Shown here in pieces: positions 44,201 through 52,556 of a stretch of 64,000 nucleotides of DNA (position 1 is the stretch's first letter; the number at the start of each line of letters is the position of its first letter). A model generated the notes under the pieces. That model was not told where the DNA came from. It ran no database searches and saw only the letters and a list, made by a program, of their open reading frames with translations. Origin of the DNA: Thalassotalea euphylliae (GTDB lineage Bacteria; Pseudomonadota; Gammaproteobacteria; Enterobacterales; Alteromonadaceae); contig NZ_QUOU01000001.1 of NCBI RefSeq assembly GCF_003390335.1, forward strand, positions 1,922,001-1,986,000. The letters run 5' to 3'. The position numbers were made by a program, and so were the translations under genes.

Positions 44201-44936
44201 GCTGGTTTATTCTCTTTACGAAACAGGTATTAAAGGTAAGTTTCCTTTTTACACTAAAGGCCCAGATGCTGCAGTAGCGGATGTTGCTGAGTTATTGAAT
44301 AGCCGCTCTGGTGTGCTGTGGAAGTTTGTTGACGATGAGCTGACCCCATTTTTGAAAAAACGTAAGGGTAATTGGGAAGAGCGCACCTGGAATGGCATGG
44401 GAGTTGGCTTTGACAAGCAATTGTTAACGGGTCTAAAAAGAGCGAATAGAGTGACAAGGTCGCTATTCTCCAAAGACAGTGAAACATCAGGCTTTCAATT
44501 CCAAGCGCTCCCCGTCCCACAGCGCGGTGTTAGAGAAACCTATTTAGGCTTTAGCGAGCAATCATATCGTTACCGCAATGAGCCAGAGGAGTGGCGTAAA
44601 TTTAGCTGGCCAGGCAAAGGAACGACAGAAGTCGCAAGGGTTTATGCTGTTGATAGAACCGGGCGCAGAGTCAGTGTCGAAAAATCTGGGCCTTGGGCGC
44701 TATTGCGTGTGCTAAATGAGGCGCAAATAAAATGGATTAAGGGAACAGAATACGCGGTTAACTGGGCGTTTAATGAGCAGAATAAATCGACTGAACAAAA
44801 GTTGACCGCTAAGTTTATGCTCAAATCTGGCAGAAGTAACGGTATTTTCAGCAAAAGCACAATGACGTCTTTTAGTTTACCAAACTCGTTGTTTAGTAAA
44901 GCGCAGATAACTGCGGATTTGGCGAAGTTAAACTAA
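41268..44936 (+). CDS. tssM: TssM (IcmF-like), T6SS inner-membrane ATPase-like protein
   Basis: 1222 residues from the ATG at 41268, preceded by GGAGAGG; a GTG six codons earlier overlaps tssL. Two membrane helices lie near the start (about residues 27-70), then a cytoplasmic nucleotide-binding domain with Walker A GPSATGKST near residue 134 and a DTAGRY switch, another helix near residue 450, and a long periplasmic part that reaches TssJ. It spans the envelope in the membrane complex. Full length and intact. Confidence 0.96.
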   Translation: MSGRANTSGLIHFLLGLASSRASGQVVGLIAVLTIVWFAGHLAGLDTTDKKLIAMLAVFAAFVIYLIARWFWTKRSGDKLVEELATHNAGSQAEIDEIQGKMTDVLKSLKASHLGAGHRGNAALYALPWYMIIGPSATGKSTLFANSGLHFPYANANELHIQGFGGTRNCDWWFSDQAVLIDTAGRYTTESADNKEWLSFLGLLKKHRPKLPVNGVIVAISVSDILTSDSEGVRHHVNLVRERIQELITELGVVFPVHISFTKTDLISGFEPFFADLSEKEREQVWGAYLLDESEDQSQDPAELFELRMEELYQRLCEQRLSKLARERNVHRKALIFDFPNQFKSASIKLTEFVNLLFKDNPYQEVPWFAGVYFTSGTQEGTPVERILSGVREQFCSVAIEQTQETITKSYFINRFFNDVVFKLQDLTRGNRRERKIQRWLKAVSVSATLASVAATVALLTTSYTMNSLLVSAGEQKIEVLVDKAVSGVEPAEHVAAFMDVFEHYTLLQSYEQKLPWRFILGIYEGDETLDSVASITQQEMTTLISMPIQNHVKQELTSFSEKWALAPDMDSKNVLRQEYYRLLKLQLMFSENPEQMDLEFAAQEIGKHWRSLLGLNFESEELEAFNSKLDNIVTMYIGLFGKSVDEPGELAFWESDEDLVATARLQLDTQPEPEPLYQQIIASKAAKKKPLTLRNLLEPKNRKLLNSNYRVPYAYTKAGWEDYVYPEMQRIVTIVSSGDWVMGTANEAGENLVDKSKAQVLEKAIRALYFKDYAEHWFALLGDAQVKQFTGLADASISLAKLSALDGPLTQLMTNVNKNINLTDKPVAKQQKVTSDAEKLAEKINVEMPTVVVTKVPELGNRFSDLRRYTQSSEPGKASDFLQQYIRTLSTVHSDIKGLIGSNEPEAQAMEFAQQLLSGEDVDSGLQASWIVVESQLRALEPVTKKAIENLFKSALRSSFDSIAVVSRRQLDEEWQELVYSLYETGIKGKFPFYTKGPDAAVADVAELLNSRSGVLWKFVDDELTPFLKKRKGNWEERTWNGMGVGFDKQLLTGLKRANRVTRSLFSKDSETSGFQFQALPVPQRGVRETYLGFSEQSYRYRNEPEEWRKFSWPGKGTTEVARVYAVDRTGRRVSVEKSGPWALLRVLNEAQIKWIKGTEYAVNWAFNEQNKSTEQKLTAKFMLKSGRSNGIFSKSTMTSFSLPNSLFSKAQITADLAKLN

Positions 44937-44945
44937 GGAGGTTAC

Positions 44946-45947
44946 ATGTTTAGTTTATTTAAAAAGAGCAAAGAGCGAAAACCAGATATTGCGAGGCAAG
45001 ATGAGTTTGGTTATCTCGGGAAAACAGAGCTTCGCCCAGATTTCATTAAATATCAGGTGAATAGTAGAGAATCAATTGCCCTCGACCATTGGGTCAAAGA
45101 GGGGTTCTCTTATGCATCGCGTCAGTCTGCAACAACCGGCACCGATAATAGTAACTTTGGTCTTACAAACTTGTTTTTTATGGCAGGTAATGATTCAGAA
45201 ACCAGCTTGCTAGGGATGATTACGCCAAGCCTGGATAGTAGTGGTCGACACTATCCATTTGCGAGTTTTGTTAATATTGGTCAGGAGCTATACCGAGTGC
45301 ATCCGTCTGCTTTGTTTTTAAATGAAAGTAACGACTTTATACACTTGAGTGAAAGAGCTAATGCTATTTTTATGGCGCAAAGTGAACTCGAGATGCAGCA
45401 AGAAGCTCAAAAACTGACACAAATGGCCCATGTATTTAAATCATCTACAAGTATCAATCAGCTGCTAGAGAAGTTTCGCAATGTGCCGATGAGTGATCTT
45501 TGGCAAGCAACAGGGATAGACGATGAGCAAACCAAAGCGACGTTGATCCAAGAGTCTGCTTTGTTGATGCAGTCAATTGCGAATCGTGGCTGCCTGCGAA
45601 CACAAGTTGGATTGCGATTTCCAATGCCAAAACTCAGCGAGGGGTTTGAGTTAATCGCTGCATTCTGGCTGCATCTAGTTACTGTCATCGTTGCTGATCA
45701 CAACTGGCGACCTTGGGTGTTTTATCAAACAGGTAGCTGTGGTCAACCGGCGAGTCTGACGGTTTTTACCACACCTGTACCCCCCTCATTTTTTGACGCT
45801 ATTTGGTCTTCAAAATGTGGTCATCAAACAGTGATTGATTTTGCAACCGTTAGTCCTTCCGAGCCTTTACAACAAGAGTTCCTGTCATTGGCAAAGGCGG
45901 ACAATGTCAGTATGTATGATGCGCTTCGTCGTTGGTGTAAGGCATAG
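44946..45947 (+). CDS. tagF: TagF, T6SS-associated regulator
   Basis: 333 residues. The N-terminus EFGYLGKTELRPDFIKYQ followed by DHWVKEGFSYA and the LLGMITPSLDSSGRHYPFA stretch match the TagF family (BMA_A0400 type). In Pseudomonas TagF holds the T6SS inactive after translation. AAGGAGG precedes the ATG. It sits between tssM and tssA with gaps of under ten bases. Confidence 0.9.
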   Translation: MFSLFKKSKERKPDIARQDEFGYLGKTELRPDFIKYQVNSRESIALDHWVKEGFSYASRQSATTGTDNSNFGLTNLFFMAGNDSETSLLGMITPSLDSSGRHYPFASFVNIGQELYRVHPSALFLNESNDFIHLSERANAIFMAQSELEMQQEAQKLTQMAHVFKSSTSINQLLEKFRNVPMSDLWQATGIDDEQTKATLIQESALLMQSIANRGCLRTQVGLRFPMPKLSEGFELIAAFWLHLVTVIVADHNWRPWVFYQTGSCGQPASLTVFTTPVPPSFFDAIWSSKCGHQTVIDFATVSPSEPLQQEFLSLAKADNVSMYDALRRWCKA

Positions 45948-45950
45948 TTT

Positions 45951-47552
45951 ATGACTCATTATACCCACGACAATTGGTCAGTTTGGCTTGAACATCTAGT
46001 TTCGCCTCTAGCAGGAGAAGCGTGTGGTGAAGACCTGAAATACGAAGAAGACTTTAAATATTTAAAGTCAGCTTTTTCAACAATAGCGGAAATTGACTGT
46101 AAAAAGGTTTTCATTACTGGCACACATTTACTTGCCGAAAAATCAAAAGATTTGAGAATTGCTAGTTATGTTATGTGTGCTGCTGCACAAGAATATAGTG
46201 TTGAAGGTCTAGCTTATGGCCTAAAGCTAGTTAATCAATTAACGGCCGATTTCAGTGAAAAATTACATCCTCTTCGCCCAAAGGCAAGGGCAGCTGTTCA
46301 TACTTGGTTACTTAGTCAGCAACAGCGAATGATCGCTTTTGCAGAAATGAACAGTTTGGAGCAACCCTCACAAATTGTTTCGTTACTCGAAGAACTTAAC
46401 CAATATGGAAGCACGACCGCAAGAGTCTTAGATGAAAATGCTGGCACACTGTCAGATTTAAAGCAATGGGCTGAAAAGCTTAGTAAAAAATATCCTATTG
46501 TCGACAAGCCTGTCGCCACTCAAAGTACTCAAGAGCTGATAGCCGAGTTGGCTGATGAGCAAGTGTCGACGCAGACAGATTCACAACCAATAGCGACTCT
46601 AGCCAATCAAGCTAACCAAGCGAATAAAGTAAATACCCCGCTAGCGCAACAAACAGTTGTGGTTGAAAAACCGATTAGTGTTGAATCGGATAGTGAGTAC
46701 CTGGCACTTGCGAGGAAATTGCTTGCATTTGACAAAGAAACTAACAACATCAATCGCATGATTAGCCTTGCTCGTGCTGTTCGTTGGTCAACGCTCAAAA
46801 TACCACCCAATGAAAATGGCAAAACAAGGTTACCAGCGCCCAGACAGACCGCTTTTGCGCCAATCAAAAATGCGCTAGTAAATGAAGACTACGAAGACGC
46901 TTTGTTTGCCGCCGAAAGCCTATTTTTGGAAGGTGCAATGCATTTTAATTTTGACCTGCAAGGGATGGCTTTAAGCGCGCTTAAAGGGATGAATCAAACT
47001 CGTGTTGTTAATAATTTAGCGATGTTGGTTCATCAACTTAACCAAGAATTTCCAAAATTGGCAGGACTTAGCTACGAAGATGGTAGCCCGTTTTGCAGTG
47101 CAAAAACTAAAGAGCTGCTAAGTGAAATTGCAGAGCAGTTCTCAGCAAGTGAGAACACTGGCGATGATGACAATACATACAATACATTGGAGTTAAAAGC
47201 GAAAGAGCTCCTTGCACAAGGCAAGTTAGATAAAGCCTTATCTCTCGCCAATGAGTTACCTGCTAATAATCAATTTGCCCAGGCTAAACAACAATTGTTA
47301 AAGGTAAAACTTTGTCTTAGTGCAGAAAAATATGAATTTGCCGAGCCTATGCTGCGTGCGCTTATTAGCAAAATTGAACAAGGTGAAATTGGTCAGTGGC
47401 AGCCGTCATTTTCAATGCAGGTATGGCGCAGTGCAGTTACCTGCTTTGAGACCTTGAGCACAGAAGAGGGCGACGAATATTGGACGCTTTCAAAACAGCT
47501 AAAAAATAAAATGATTTTAACTCAGCCCGAAGTAGCCTTGGGTTGGATTTAA
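45951..47552 (+). CDS. tssA: TssA (VC_A0119-type), T6SS sheath-assembly cap
   Basis: 533 residues. The N-terminal ImpA domain (LEHLVSPLAGEACGEDLKYEEDF; KDLRIASYVMCAA) is followed by a variable Gln/Asn-rich linker and a C-terminal VasJ-type domain. TssA primes baseplate and sheath assembly and caps the growing tail. It starts three bases after tagF. Confidence 0.9.
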   Translation: MTHYTHDNWSVWLEHLVSPLAGEACGEDLKYEEDFKYLKSAFSTIAEIDCKKVFITGTHLLAEKSKDLRIASYVMCAAAQEYSVEGLAYGLKLVNQLTADFSEKLHPLRPKARAAVHTWLLSQQQRMIAFAEMNSLEQPSQIVSLLEELNQYGSTTARVLDENAGTLSDLKQWAEKLSKKYPIVDKPVATQSTQELIAELADEQVSTQTDSQPIATLANQANQANKVNTPLAQQTVVVEKPISVESDSEYLALARKLLAFDKETNNINRMISLARAVRWSTLKIPPNENGKTRLPAPRQTAFAPIKNALVNEDYEDALFAAESLFLEGAMHFNFDLQGMALSALKGMNQTRVVNNLAMLVHQLNQEFPKLAGLSYEDGSPFCSAKTKELLSEIAEQFSASENTGDDDNTYNTLELKAKELLAQGKLDKALSLANELPANNQFAQAKQQLLKVKLCLSAEKYEFAEPMLRALISKIEQGEIGQWQPSFSMQVWRSAVTCFETLSTEEGDEYWTLSKQLKNKMILTQPEVALGWI

Positions 47553-47636
47553 AGCAATAGCAAGCGGTTTTTAACGCTTGAACACTAGTTCGCGCTATTT
47601 GCGCGTTGGAAATAACGGAATATAAAAGGGAAAACA

Positions 47637-48155
47637 ATGTCAGATACATTTCAAAAAGAAATTCCGAGAGCTCGCGTAAATATTTCTTTAGAGCTTGAGA
47701 CGAATGGTGCATCGAGTAGTAAAGAATTGCCGCTGAAAATGCTGGTAATGGGGGATTATTCAAACGGAAAAAATCAGGAAGAGTTGGCTGAACGCGAGCG
47801 AGTTCCGATCAATAAAAACAATATTGATCAGGTATTAAAAACCACTGCACCGGAAGCCAAATTTATGGTGGATAACAAGATTAGCGGTGAAGGGGCCATT
47901 GGCATCGATCTAACCTTCGACTCTTTTAAATCATTTGAACCAGAGCAAGTGGCTGCACAAATCCCTGAACTTAACAAAATGATGGCGATGCGTAACCTAT
48001 TAAAGGACTTAAAGTCAAACCTGCTAGACAATTCATCGCTTCGCAAAGAGCTTGAGCGAGTGTTACAAAACAAGCCTGAATTGGAAGAGCTTAAAGCTAA
48101 ATTAAATGACATTGCACCATTGTTGGATGCACCAGAAGAAACAGCGTCAGAATAG
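47637..48155 (+). CDS. tssB: TssB (VipA), T6SS small sheath protein
   Basis: 172 residues. The conserved start RARVNISLELETNG, LPLKMLVMGDYS and the SFKSFEPEQVAAQIPEL segment are diagnostic. It forms the contractile sheath with TssC. An 84-base gap with a small hairpin separates it from tssA, so a second promoter is possible. Confidence 0.97.
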   Translation: MSDTFQKEIPRARVNISLELETNGASSSKELPLKMLVMGDYSNGKNQEELAERERVPINKNNIDQVLKTTAPEAKFMVDNKISGEGAIGIDLTFDSFKSFEPEQVAAQIPELNKMMAMRNLLKDLKSNLLDNSSLRKELERVLQNKPELEELKAKLNDIAPLLDAPEETASE

Positions 48156-48167
48156 AGGGGATTGACT

Positions 48168-49688
48168 ATGTCTATGCAAGAAAATCTAAATGTAGCCGCA
48201 AAGGTAGAAGAAACTGTCGCTAAATCAACCTATGAAACTCTGTGTGATCTTGTCGATATTGCTCCTGTGGACGAGCAAGTTGCATTGGATACGTTTCGCG
48301 ATGCCAATAGCCTTGCTGAAACCAATGCTGACGAGCGCTTAACCGCAGCATTAAACGTATTCTTAGACATGGCAGGCGATACCAGTGTAACGCGTATCGA
48401 CAAAAGCTTGCTCGACAACTATGTGTCTAAAATCGACAGCATTATTTCCGAGCAACTTGATGAAATCCTTCATCACCAAGAATTTCAAAAAATAGAATCT
48501 GCTTGGCGATCTTTGCAATATCTAGTTAATCGTACCCCGGGCAATTCAAACATTAAAATCGAACTGCTTGACGTAGACAAAGAAACGCTGCGCGATGACT
48601 TTGAAGAAGCACCTGATACCACACAATCAGCACTGTATAAGCACGTTTATACGGCTGAGTTTGACACGCCGGGTGGTGAGCCAATTTCTAACATTGTTTC
48701 TAATTATGAATTTGATTGCAGCGCAGCAGACGTGAGCTTATTACAAGAAATATCGCGTGTCTCTGCCGCAGCCCATGCCCCGTTTTTAGCGAGCGCAGGT
48801 GCTAAGTTCTTCTTGAAGGACTCACTTGAAGATGTCGCAAAAATTCAAGACTTAGGTTCGTATATGGACAGAGCAGAATTCCTGCGCTGGAAGAACTTTA
48901 GAAATACGGATGACTCTCGCTATATCGGACTGACTTTCCCACGTTATTTACAGCGCTTGCCTTATGGTGAAGCCAATCCTGTCAGAAACTTCAATTACCA
49001 AGAAGATGTTACGGGCGAAAGTCATGACAAATACTTATGGGGGAATGCCTCATTTACTTTTGCTGCCAATATTATTCAAAGCTTCCACAAGAATGGCTGG
49101 GCGGTCAATATTCGAGGCCCACAATCAGGCGGTAAAGTCGAGAATCTGCCACTACACACATTCGAAGCGGGTAATGGCACAGAAACAAAGATCCCGACAG
49201 AAGTACTCGTTTCCGAAACTAAAGAGCTGGAGTTTGCCAACCAAGGCTTTATTCCGCTTAGCTACTACAAAAATTCAGATTTTGCGTGTTTCTTTTCTGC
49301 CAACAGTACTCAACGCCCAGTAGAATTCGATACGCCTGAAGCAACCGCAAATGCTCGAATTAACTCGCGCTTACCGTACATTTTTCTGGTATCTCGTATC
49401 GCACATTACATGAAGGTACTGCAACGTGAAAATATCGGCTCAAGCAAGCCTCGCCATGAGTTAGAGCAGCAACTAAACGACTGGTTAGGTTCATTGGTCA
49501 CTAAAATGAATAACCCTGATGAAAACTTGATTGCTACCCATCCACTCAAAGATGCAAACGTGACGGTATCTGAAATTCCGGGGAACCCAGGGTACTACCG
49601 CGTGAATACCTTTATCGTTCCACACTTCCAAGTAGAAGGGGTCGATGTACGTTTAGCCTTGGTAGGGCAAATGCCAGGTGAGAAATAA
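48168..49688 (+). CDS. tssC: TssC (VipB), T6SS large sheath protein
   Basis: 506 residues from the ATG at 48168 with GAGGGG seven bases upstream. Conserved segments include HHQEFQKIESAWRSLQYLV, PYGEANPVRNFNYQED, YLWGNASF and the late NPGYYRVNTFIVPHFQVEGVDV. It builds the sheath with TssB. Confidence 0.97.
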   Translation: MSMQENLNVAAKVEETVAKSTYETLCDLVDIAPVDEQVALDTFRDANSLAETNADERLTAALNVFLDMAGDTSVTRIDKSLLDNYVSKIDSIISEQLDEILHHQEFQKIESAWRSLQYLVNRTPGNSNIKIELLDVDKETLRDDFEEAPDTTQSALYKHVYTAEFDTPGGEPISNIVSNYEFDCSAADVSLLQEISRVSAAAHAPFLASAGAKFFLKDSLEDVAKIQDLGSYMDRAEFLRWKNFRNTDDSRYIGLTFPRYLQRLPYGEANPVRNFNYQEDVTGESHDKYLWGNASFTFAANIIQSFHKNGWAVNIRGPQSGGKVENLPLHTFEAGNGTETKIPTEVLVSETKELEFANQGFIPLSYYKNSDFACFFSANSTQRPVEFDTPEATANARINSRLPYIFLVSRIAHYMKVLQRENIGSSKPRHELEQQLNDWLGSLVTKMNNPDENLIATHPLKDANVTVSEIPGNPGYYRVNTFIVPHFQVEGVDVRLALVGQMPGEK

Positions 49689-49698
49689 ATGAATTTGG

Positions 49699-49727
49699 TG
49701 GGCAGCGCTTAAAGCTACCCACTTTTA
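49699..49727 (+). terminator. Hairpin after tssC
   Basis: Imperfect arms GTGGGcAGC and GCTaCCCAC flank the loop GCTTAAA and are followed by TTTT. Probably a partial terminator that leaves the sheath genes strongly expressed and lowers reading into the following module. Confidence 0.6.
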
Positions 49728-49752
49728 ACTAAGTTAGCATTAGGGAATAGCT

Positions 49753-50067
49753 ATGGAAAAAGTAGTAACAAAAATAGGGAAGTTTGGTAAATACTACACA
49801 GGTTTTGACTTCCTCTATAAGGCACTTTACAAAAATGAAAAAGATGCTAACGAGGCTTATAAAAAGATTTACCCAGCAATGAAGGCTACTATTCGAGCTC
49901 ATGGAGTAAGCTCGGAAAAGGCACAGGGTATTTTGGAGCTCTTAGCTTCTTATGCACCTACTGGAGCTAAAAAACGAAATTTTACTAGATACTATATTAA
50001 TGATCCTGAAGGTTGGAAAAAGTTACCTAAAGATCCAAATGATATTCCATACGGACGCTGGTATTAA
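49753..50067 (+). CDS. Small protein 1 of a duplicated module, candidate effector
   Basis: 104 residues, basic, no signal peptide. It shares with the protein at 51116 a body YKNEKDANEAYKKI and a closing block APTGAKKRNFTRYY, GWKKLPKDPNDIPYGRWY. One base separates its stop from the ATG of a four-helix membrane protein. Position between sheath and Hcp genes, and pairing with a membrane protein, suggest a small Hcp-borne effector and its immunity protein. Family not recognised. Confidence 0.6.
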   Translation: MEKVVTKIGKFGKYYTGFDFLYKALYKNEKDANEAYKKIYPAMKATIRAHGVSSEKAQGILELLASYAPTGAKKRNFTRYYINDPEGWKKLPKDPNDIPYGRWY

Positions 50068-50068
50068 T

Positions 50069-50485
50069 ATGGAACGACTTGTTAATTTAGAGAGTACGCA
50101 CTGGCTATGGAAAATATTATTTGTCCTACAGCTTAGCGCTACTCTTATGGATTTACATAGGATGTCAATTGAGTCCGTAATATTACAGCCAAGCCATCCG
50201 TTCTTTGTATCCATCTTAGTTTTTGTTTTCGATCAATTAGTTTTGTTTGCAAACTATTGTGTAATTGCTAACAAGTTCTATTTAAACCGAGCTGCATGGT
50301 TGCTTACATTGATAATGTCACCAGTTAGCGTAGTTTTAGTTCTTTATTTTGAGTTTACCGCAGGTGGTTACTCTAGTTCGGATATGATGGCCTATGGCCT
50401 AGGTACATTTTGGTTATTAGTTCTGTTTTTGCTGCCTTTATTTAAATTGATAAAGGATTTTGAGCGAAGAAAAATCGCTGATTAA
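50069..50485 (+). CDS. Four-helix membrane protein 1, candidate immunity
   Basis: 138 residues starting MERLVNLESTHWLWKILF, with four hydrophobic segments and a conserved YFEFTAGGYSSSDMMA motif between helices 3 and 4. It is related to the two proteins at 50487 and 51435. An upstream extension of the frame to 49952 overlaps the previous gene and is not used. Candidate inner-membrane immunity protein, by position. Confidence 0.65.
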   Translation: MERLVNLESTHWLWKILFVLQLSATLMDLHRMSIESVILQPSHPFFVSILVFVFDQLVLFANYCVIANKFYLNRAAWLLTLIMSPVSVVLVLYFEFTAGGYSSSDMMAYGLGTFWLLVLFLLPLFKLIKDFERRKIAD

Positions 50486-50486
50486 C

Positions 50487-50897
50487 ATGAAAAACAGGTT
50501 TATTTACAAGGCATTGTTTACGGTTCTAATGATTCTGAATATACATGATGTATATGCGGGCTATCAATTGAGTGAAGTACCAGAATATGAGCCAAGCAAT
50601 CCAATCATTTTGTCGATTGTTTTGTGGCTGTCAAACTCGTTAATTGTTTTTGCAGCCTTTGGCGCAGCATTCAAAAAGTACTGGATTGTAAATTTTAAAT
50701 TTTGGTGCTCCGTGGTTTTGATAGATGTTTTTGCTAGCGGATTCAGCGTTTATTTCGAATTTCTCGCTGGTGGATATGCAGAAGATGAAATGATAGGAGT
50801 TTCATTAGTTACATTTGTAGTGTTGTGTGTTTATTTGCTGGCGCCACTTCGATATTGCCAAGATATACGTGGCTTATGTTTGGCGAGAGAAAAGTGA
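50487..50897 (+). CDS. Four-helix membrane protein 2, candidate immunity
   Basis: 136 residues from the ATG at 50487 (MKNRFIYKALFTVLMI), immediately after the stop of the preceding gene. It has the same four-helix layout and the YFEFLAGGYAEDEMIG motif. It has no small-protein partner of its own, so it may be an immunity gene left after loss of an effector. Confidence 0.65.
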   Translation: MKNRFIYKALFTVLMILNIHDVYAGYQLSEVPEYEPSNPIILSIVLWLSNSLIVFAAFGAAFKKYWIVNFKFWCSVVLIDVFASGFSVYFEFLAGGYAEDEMIGVSLVTFVVLCVYLLAPLRYCQDIRGLCLAREK

Positions 50898-50966
50898 ACA
50901 ACTTGACGATGGAAAATGAAGATTTAGAGCAAAAAACTCTTGCAGTAGATTAGTTAATTTGTGAGA

Positions 50967-51091
50967 AATTGCCCCGAGCTAGTTGCAGCTGGCTCGGGAC
51001 ATGTAACCCCTCGGCATAAAGCGGACGGCTTTTGGGGCACCTTTATACGATATCACTTAATTGTGTAGAGGTGTATGCCACCAATTAGGAA
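50967..51091. repeat. Duplicated hcp leader, copy 1
   Basis: 125 bp identical to 51850-51975 apart from one T in a T run. It contains a CCCGAGC/GCTCGGG stem and GGCATAAAGCGGACGGCTTT. Copy 2 is the native leader of hcp, so this copy gives module 2 the same leader as hcp. Confidence 0.93.
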
Positions 51092-51115
51092 GATTTGTCT
51101 AGAGGAGAAGGCACT

Positions 51116-51433
51116 ATGACTAAAAAACTGGTAAATAACTTTAAAAAAGGAATGTCTCTAGCATCTTTGACCAATATTATTTACACGACCTTTTACAAAA
51201 ATGAAAAAGAGGCAAACGAAATGTACTCTCGCATTGTATTGCTAGTCAAAGGTGAAGTGAAAAATGGGGGCAGGAATAGCCCGCGAGCGATAGATGCACT
51301 TAAAGCTCTAGCTTCTCTAGCACCTGATGGAGCAAAAGGAAGGAATTTTAGAAGGTACTATGTTGACAGGCCTGATGGATGGCAGAAACTACCAAGAGAC
51401 CCTAAAAATATTCCATATGGATTCTGGTACTAA
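51116..51433 (+). CDS. Small protein 2 of a duplicated module, candidate effector
   Basis: 105 residues from the ATG at 51116, which has a strong GAGGAGAAGG ribosome site; a start seven codons earlier has none. It is a paralogue of the protein at 49753 (YKNEKEANEMYSRI; APDGAKGRNFRRYY; GWQKLPRDPKNIPYGFWY). One base separates it from its four-helix partner, the same spacing as in module 1. Function inferred only from position. Confidence 0.6.
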   Translation: MTKKLVNNFKKGMSLASLTNIIYTTFYKNEKEANEMYSRIVLLVKGEVKNGGRNSPRAIDALKALASLAPDGAKGRNFRRYYVDRPDGWQKLPRDPKNIPYGFWY

Positions 51434-51434
51434 C

Positions 51435-51842
51435 ATGAGAGATCGTGCTTTTTGGAAAGTACTGTTTGTAATAATATTGCTTGCCAATGCTCTGAGTATA
51501 TACGAAAGCTTTACATTGCCAAGCTCATTGAAGCCTGTTCATCCTACATGGTTTTCATATGTCGGCTTAGTTGTTGATATTGTTAATTTATATGCAGCAT
51601 TTGCTGTAGCGTTTAGGTCTCAGCTGATAAAACATGTTTGGTTTTGGCGCATAGCTTTAATAGGAATTGTAAGTAGTAATATTGCAATGTTCTATTGGGA
51701 ATTTTCGTCTGGCGGATATTCAGTGACTGATATGATTGCACAAGGTTTGATAGCATTGCCTTTACTGATGTTATTTATATTTCCAGTTTTGCAATGCGTT
51801 GCAGATATTAGGAAATCAGATCCTGTAAGTAATATTCACTAG
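51435..51842 (+). CDS. Four-helix membrane protein 3, candidate immunity
   Basis: 135 residues starting MRDRAFWKVLFVIILLANA, with four hydrophobic segments and the WEFSSGGYSVTDMIA motif shared with the proteins at 50069 and 50487. It closes the second module; the second copy of the hcp leader follows within ten bases. Confidence 0.65.
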   Translation: MRDRAFWKVLFVIILLANALSIYESFTLPSSLKPVHPTWFSYVGLVVDIVNLYAAFAVAFRSQLIKHVWFWRIALIGIVSSNIAMFYWEFSSGGYSVTDMIAQGLIALPLLMLFIFPVLQCVADIRKSDPVSNIH

Positions 51843-51849
51843 AGTAGAA

Positions 51850-51975
51850 AATTGCCCCGAGCTAGTTGCAGCTGGCTCGGGACATGTAACCCCTCGGCAT
51901 AAAGCGGACGGCTTTTTGGGGCACCTTTATACGATATCACTTAATTGTGTAGAGGTGTATGCCACCAATTAGGAA
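51850..51975. repeat. Duplicated hcp leader, copy 2
   Basis: 126 bp, same as 50967-51091 with one extra T. It runs up to 27 bases before the hcp ATG. Confidence 0.93.
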
Positions 51976-52002
51976 AATTATTTTAATTAAAGGAGAAATT
52001 AA

Positions 52003-52488
52003 ATGGCAATTCCTGCTTATATGTGGCTAAAAGATGATCAAGCTAACGATATCAAAGGTTCGGTAACGGTAGCTGAGCGTGAAGGCTCAATTGAAGTTTT
52101 GCACTTTGATCATGAATTACGTATTCCAATTGACAATGACACTGGTGAGTTAACCGGTACGCGCAAGCACGAGCCGTTCGTCATTACGAAAGCGGTTGAT
52201 GCGGCAACGCCATACTTGTACAAAGCCTGTGCTAACGGTCAAACGTTGAAGCAGTTAGAACTTAAATGGTACCGCATCGACGATACAGGTACAGAAAAAG
52301 AGTACTTCTGCCAAAAACTGGAAGACGTAAAAATCACTTCTATCGCACCAACTATGCACAACGTAAAAGACTTAGACAAGGAGCGTTACCCGCACCTTGA
52401 AACTGTTTCTTTACGTTACAAGAAAATCACATGGACTTATTTAGATGGCAACATCGAGTTCGCTGATTCTTGGACAGAAGGCCGCTAG
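52003..52488 (+). CDS. hcp: Hcp (TssD), T6SS inner-tube protein
   Basis: 161 residues. MAIPAYMWLKDDQANDIKGSVT, RKHEPFVITKAVDAATPYL and LRYKKITWTYLDGNIEFADSW are the Hcp signatures. It forms hexameric rings stacked into the expelled tube and also carries small effectors. An AAAGGAG site precedes the ATG. Codon use is close to that of highly expressed genes. Confidence 0.98.
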   Translation: MAIPAYMWLKDDQANDIKGSVTVAEREGSIEVLHFDHELRIPIDNDTGELTGTRKHEPFVITKAVDAATPYLYKACANGQTLKQLELKWYRIDDTGTEKEYFCQKLEDVKITSIAPTMHNVKDLDKERYPHLETVSLRYKKITWTYLDGNIEFADSWTEGR

Positions 52489-52510
52489 TTCATAGCAATC
52501 ACTAATGTTA

Positions 52511-52531
52511 GTGCCGATTTAACATCGGCAC
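52511..52531 (+). terminator. Hairpin after hcp
   Basis: Perfect arms GTGCCGAT and ATCGGCAC with a five-base loop, then TATTTC rather than a clean T run. Likely a partial terminator or a 3' stabiliser of the hcp message. Confidence 0.65.
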
Positions 52532-52556
52532 TATTTCAAAACAAAACTAGCTAACG

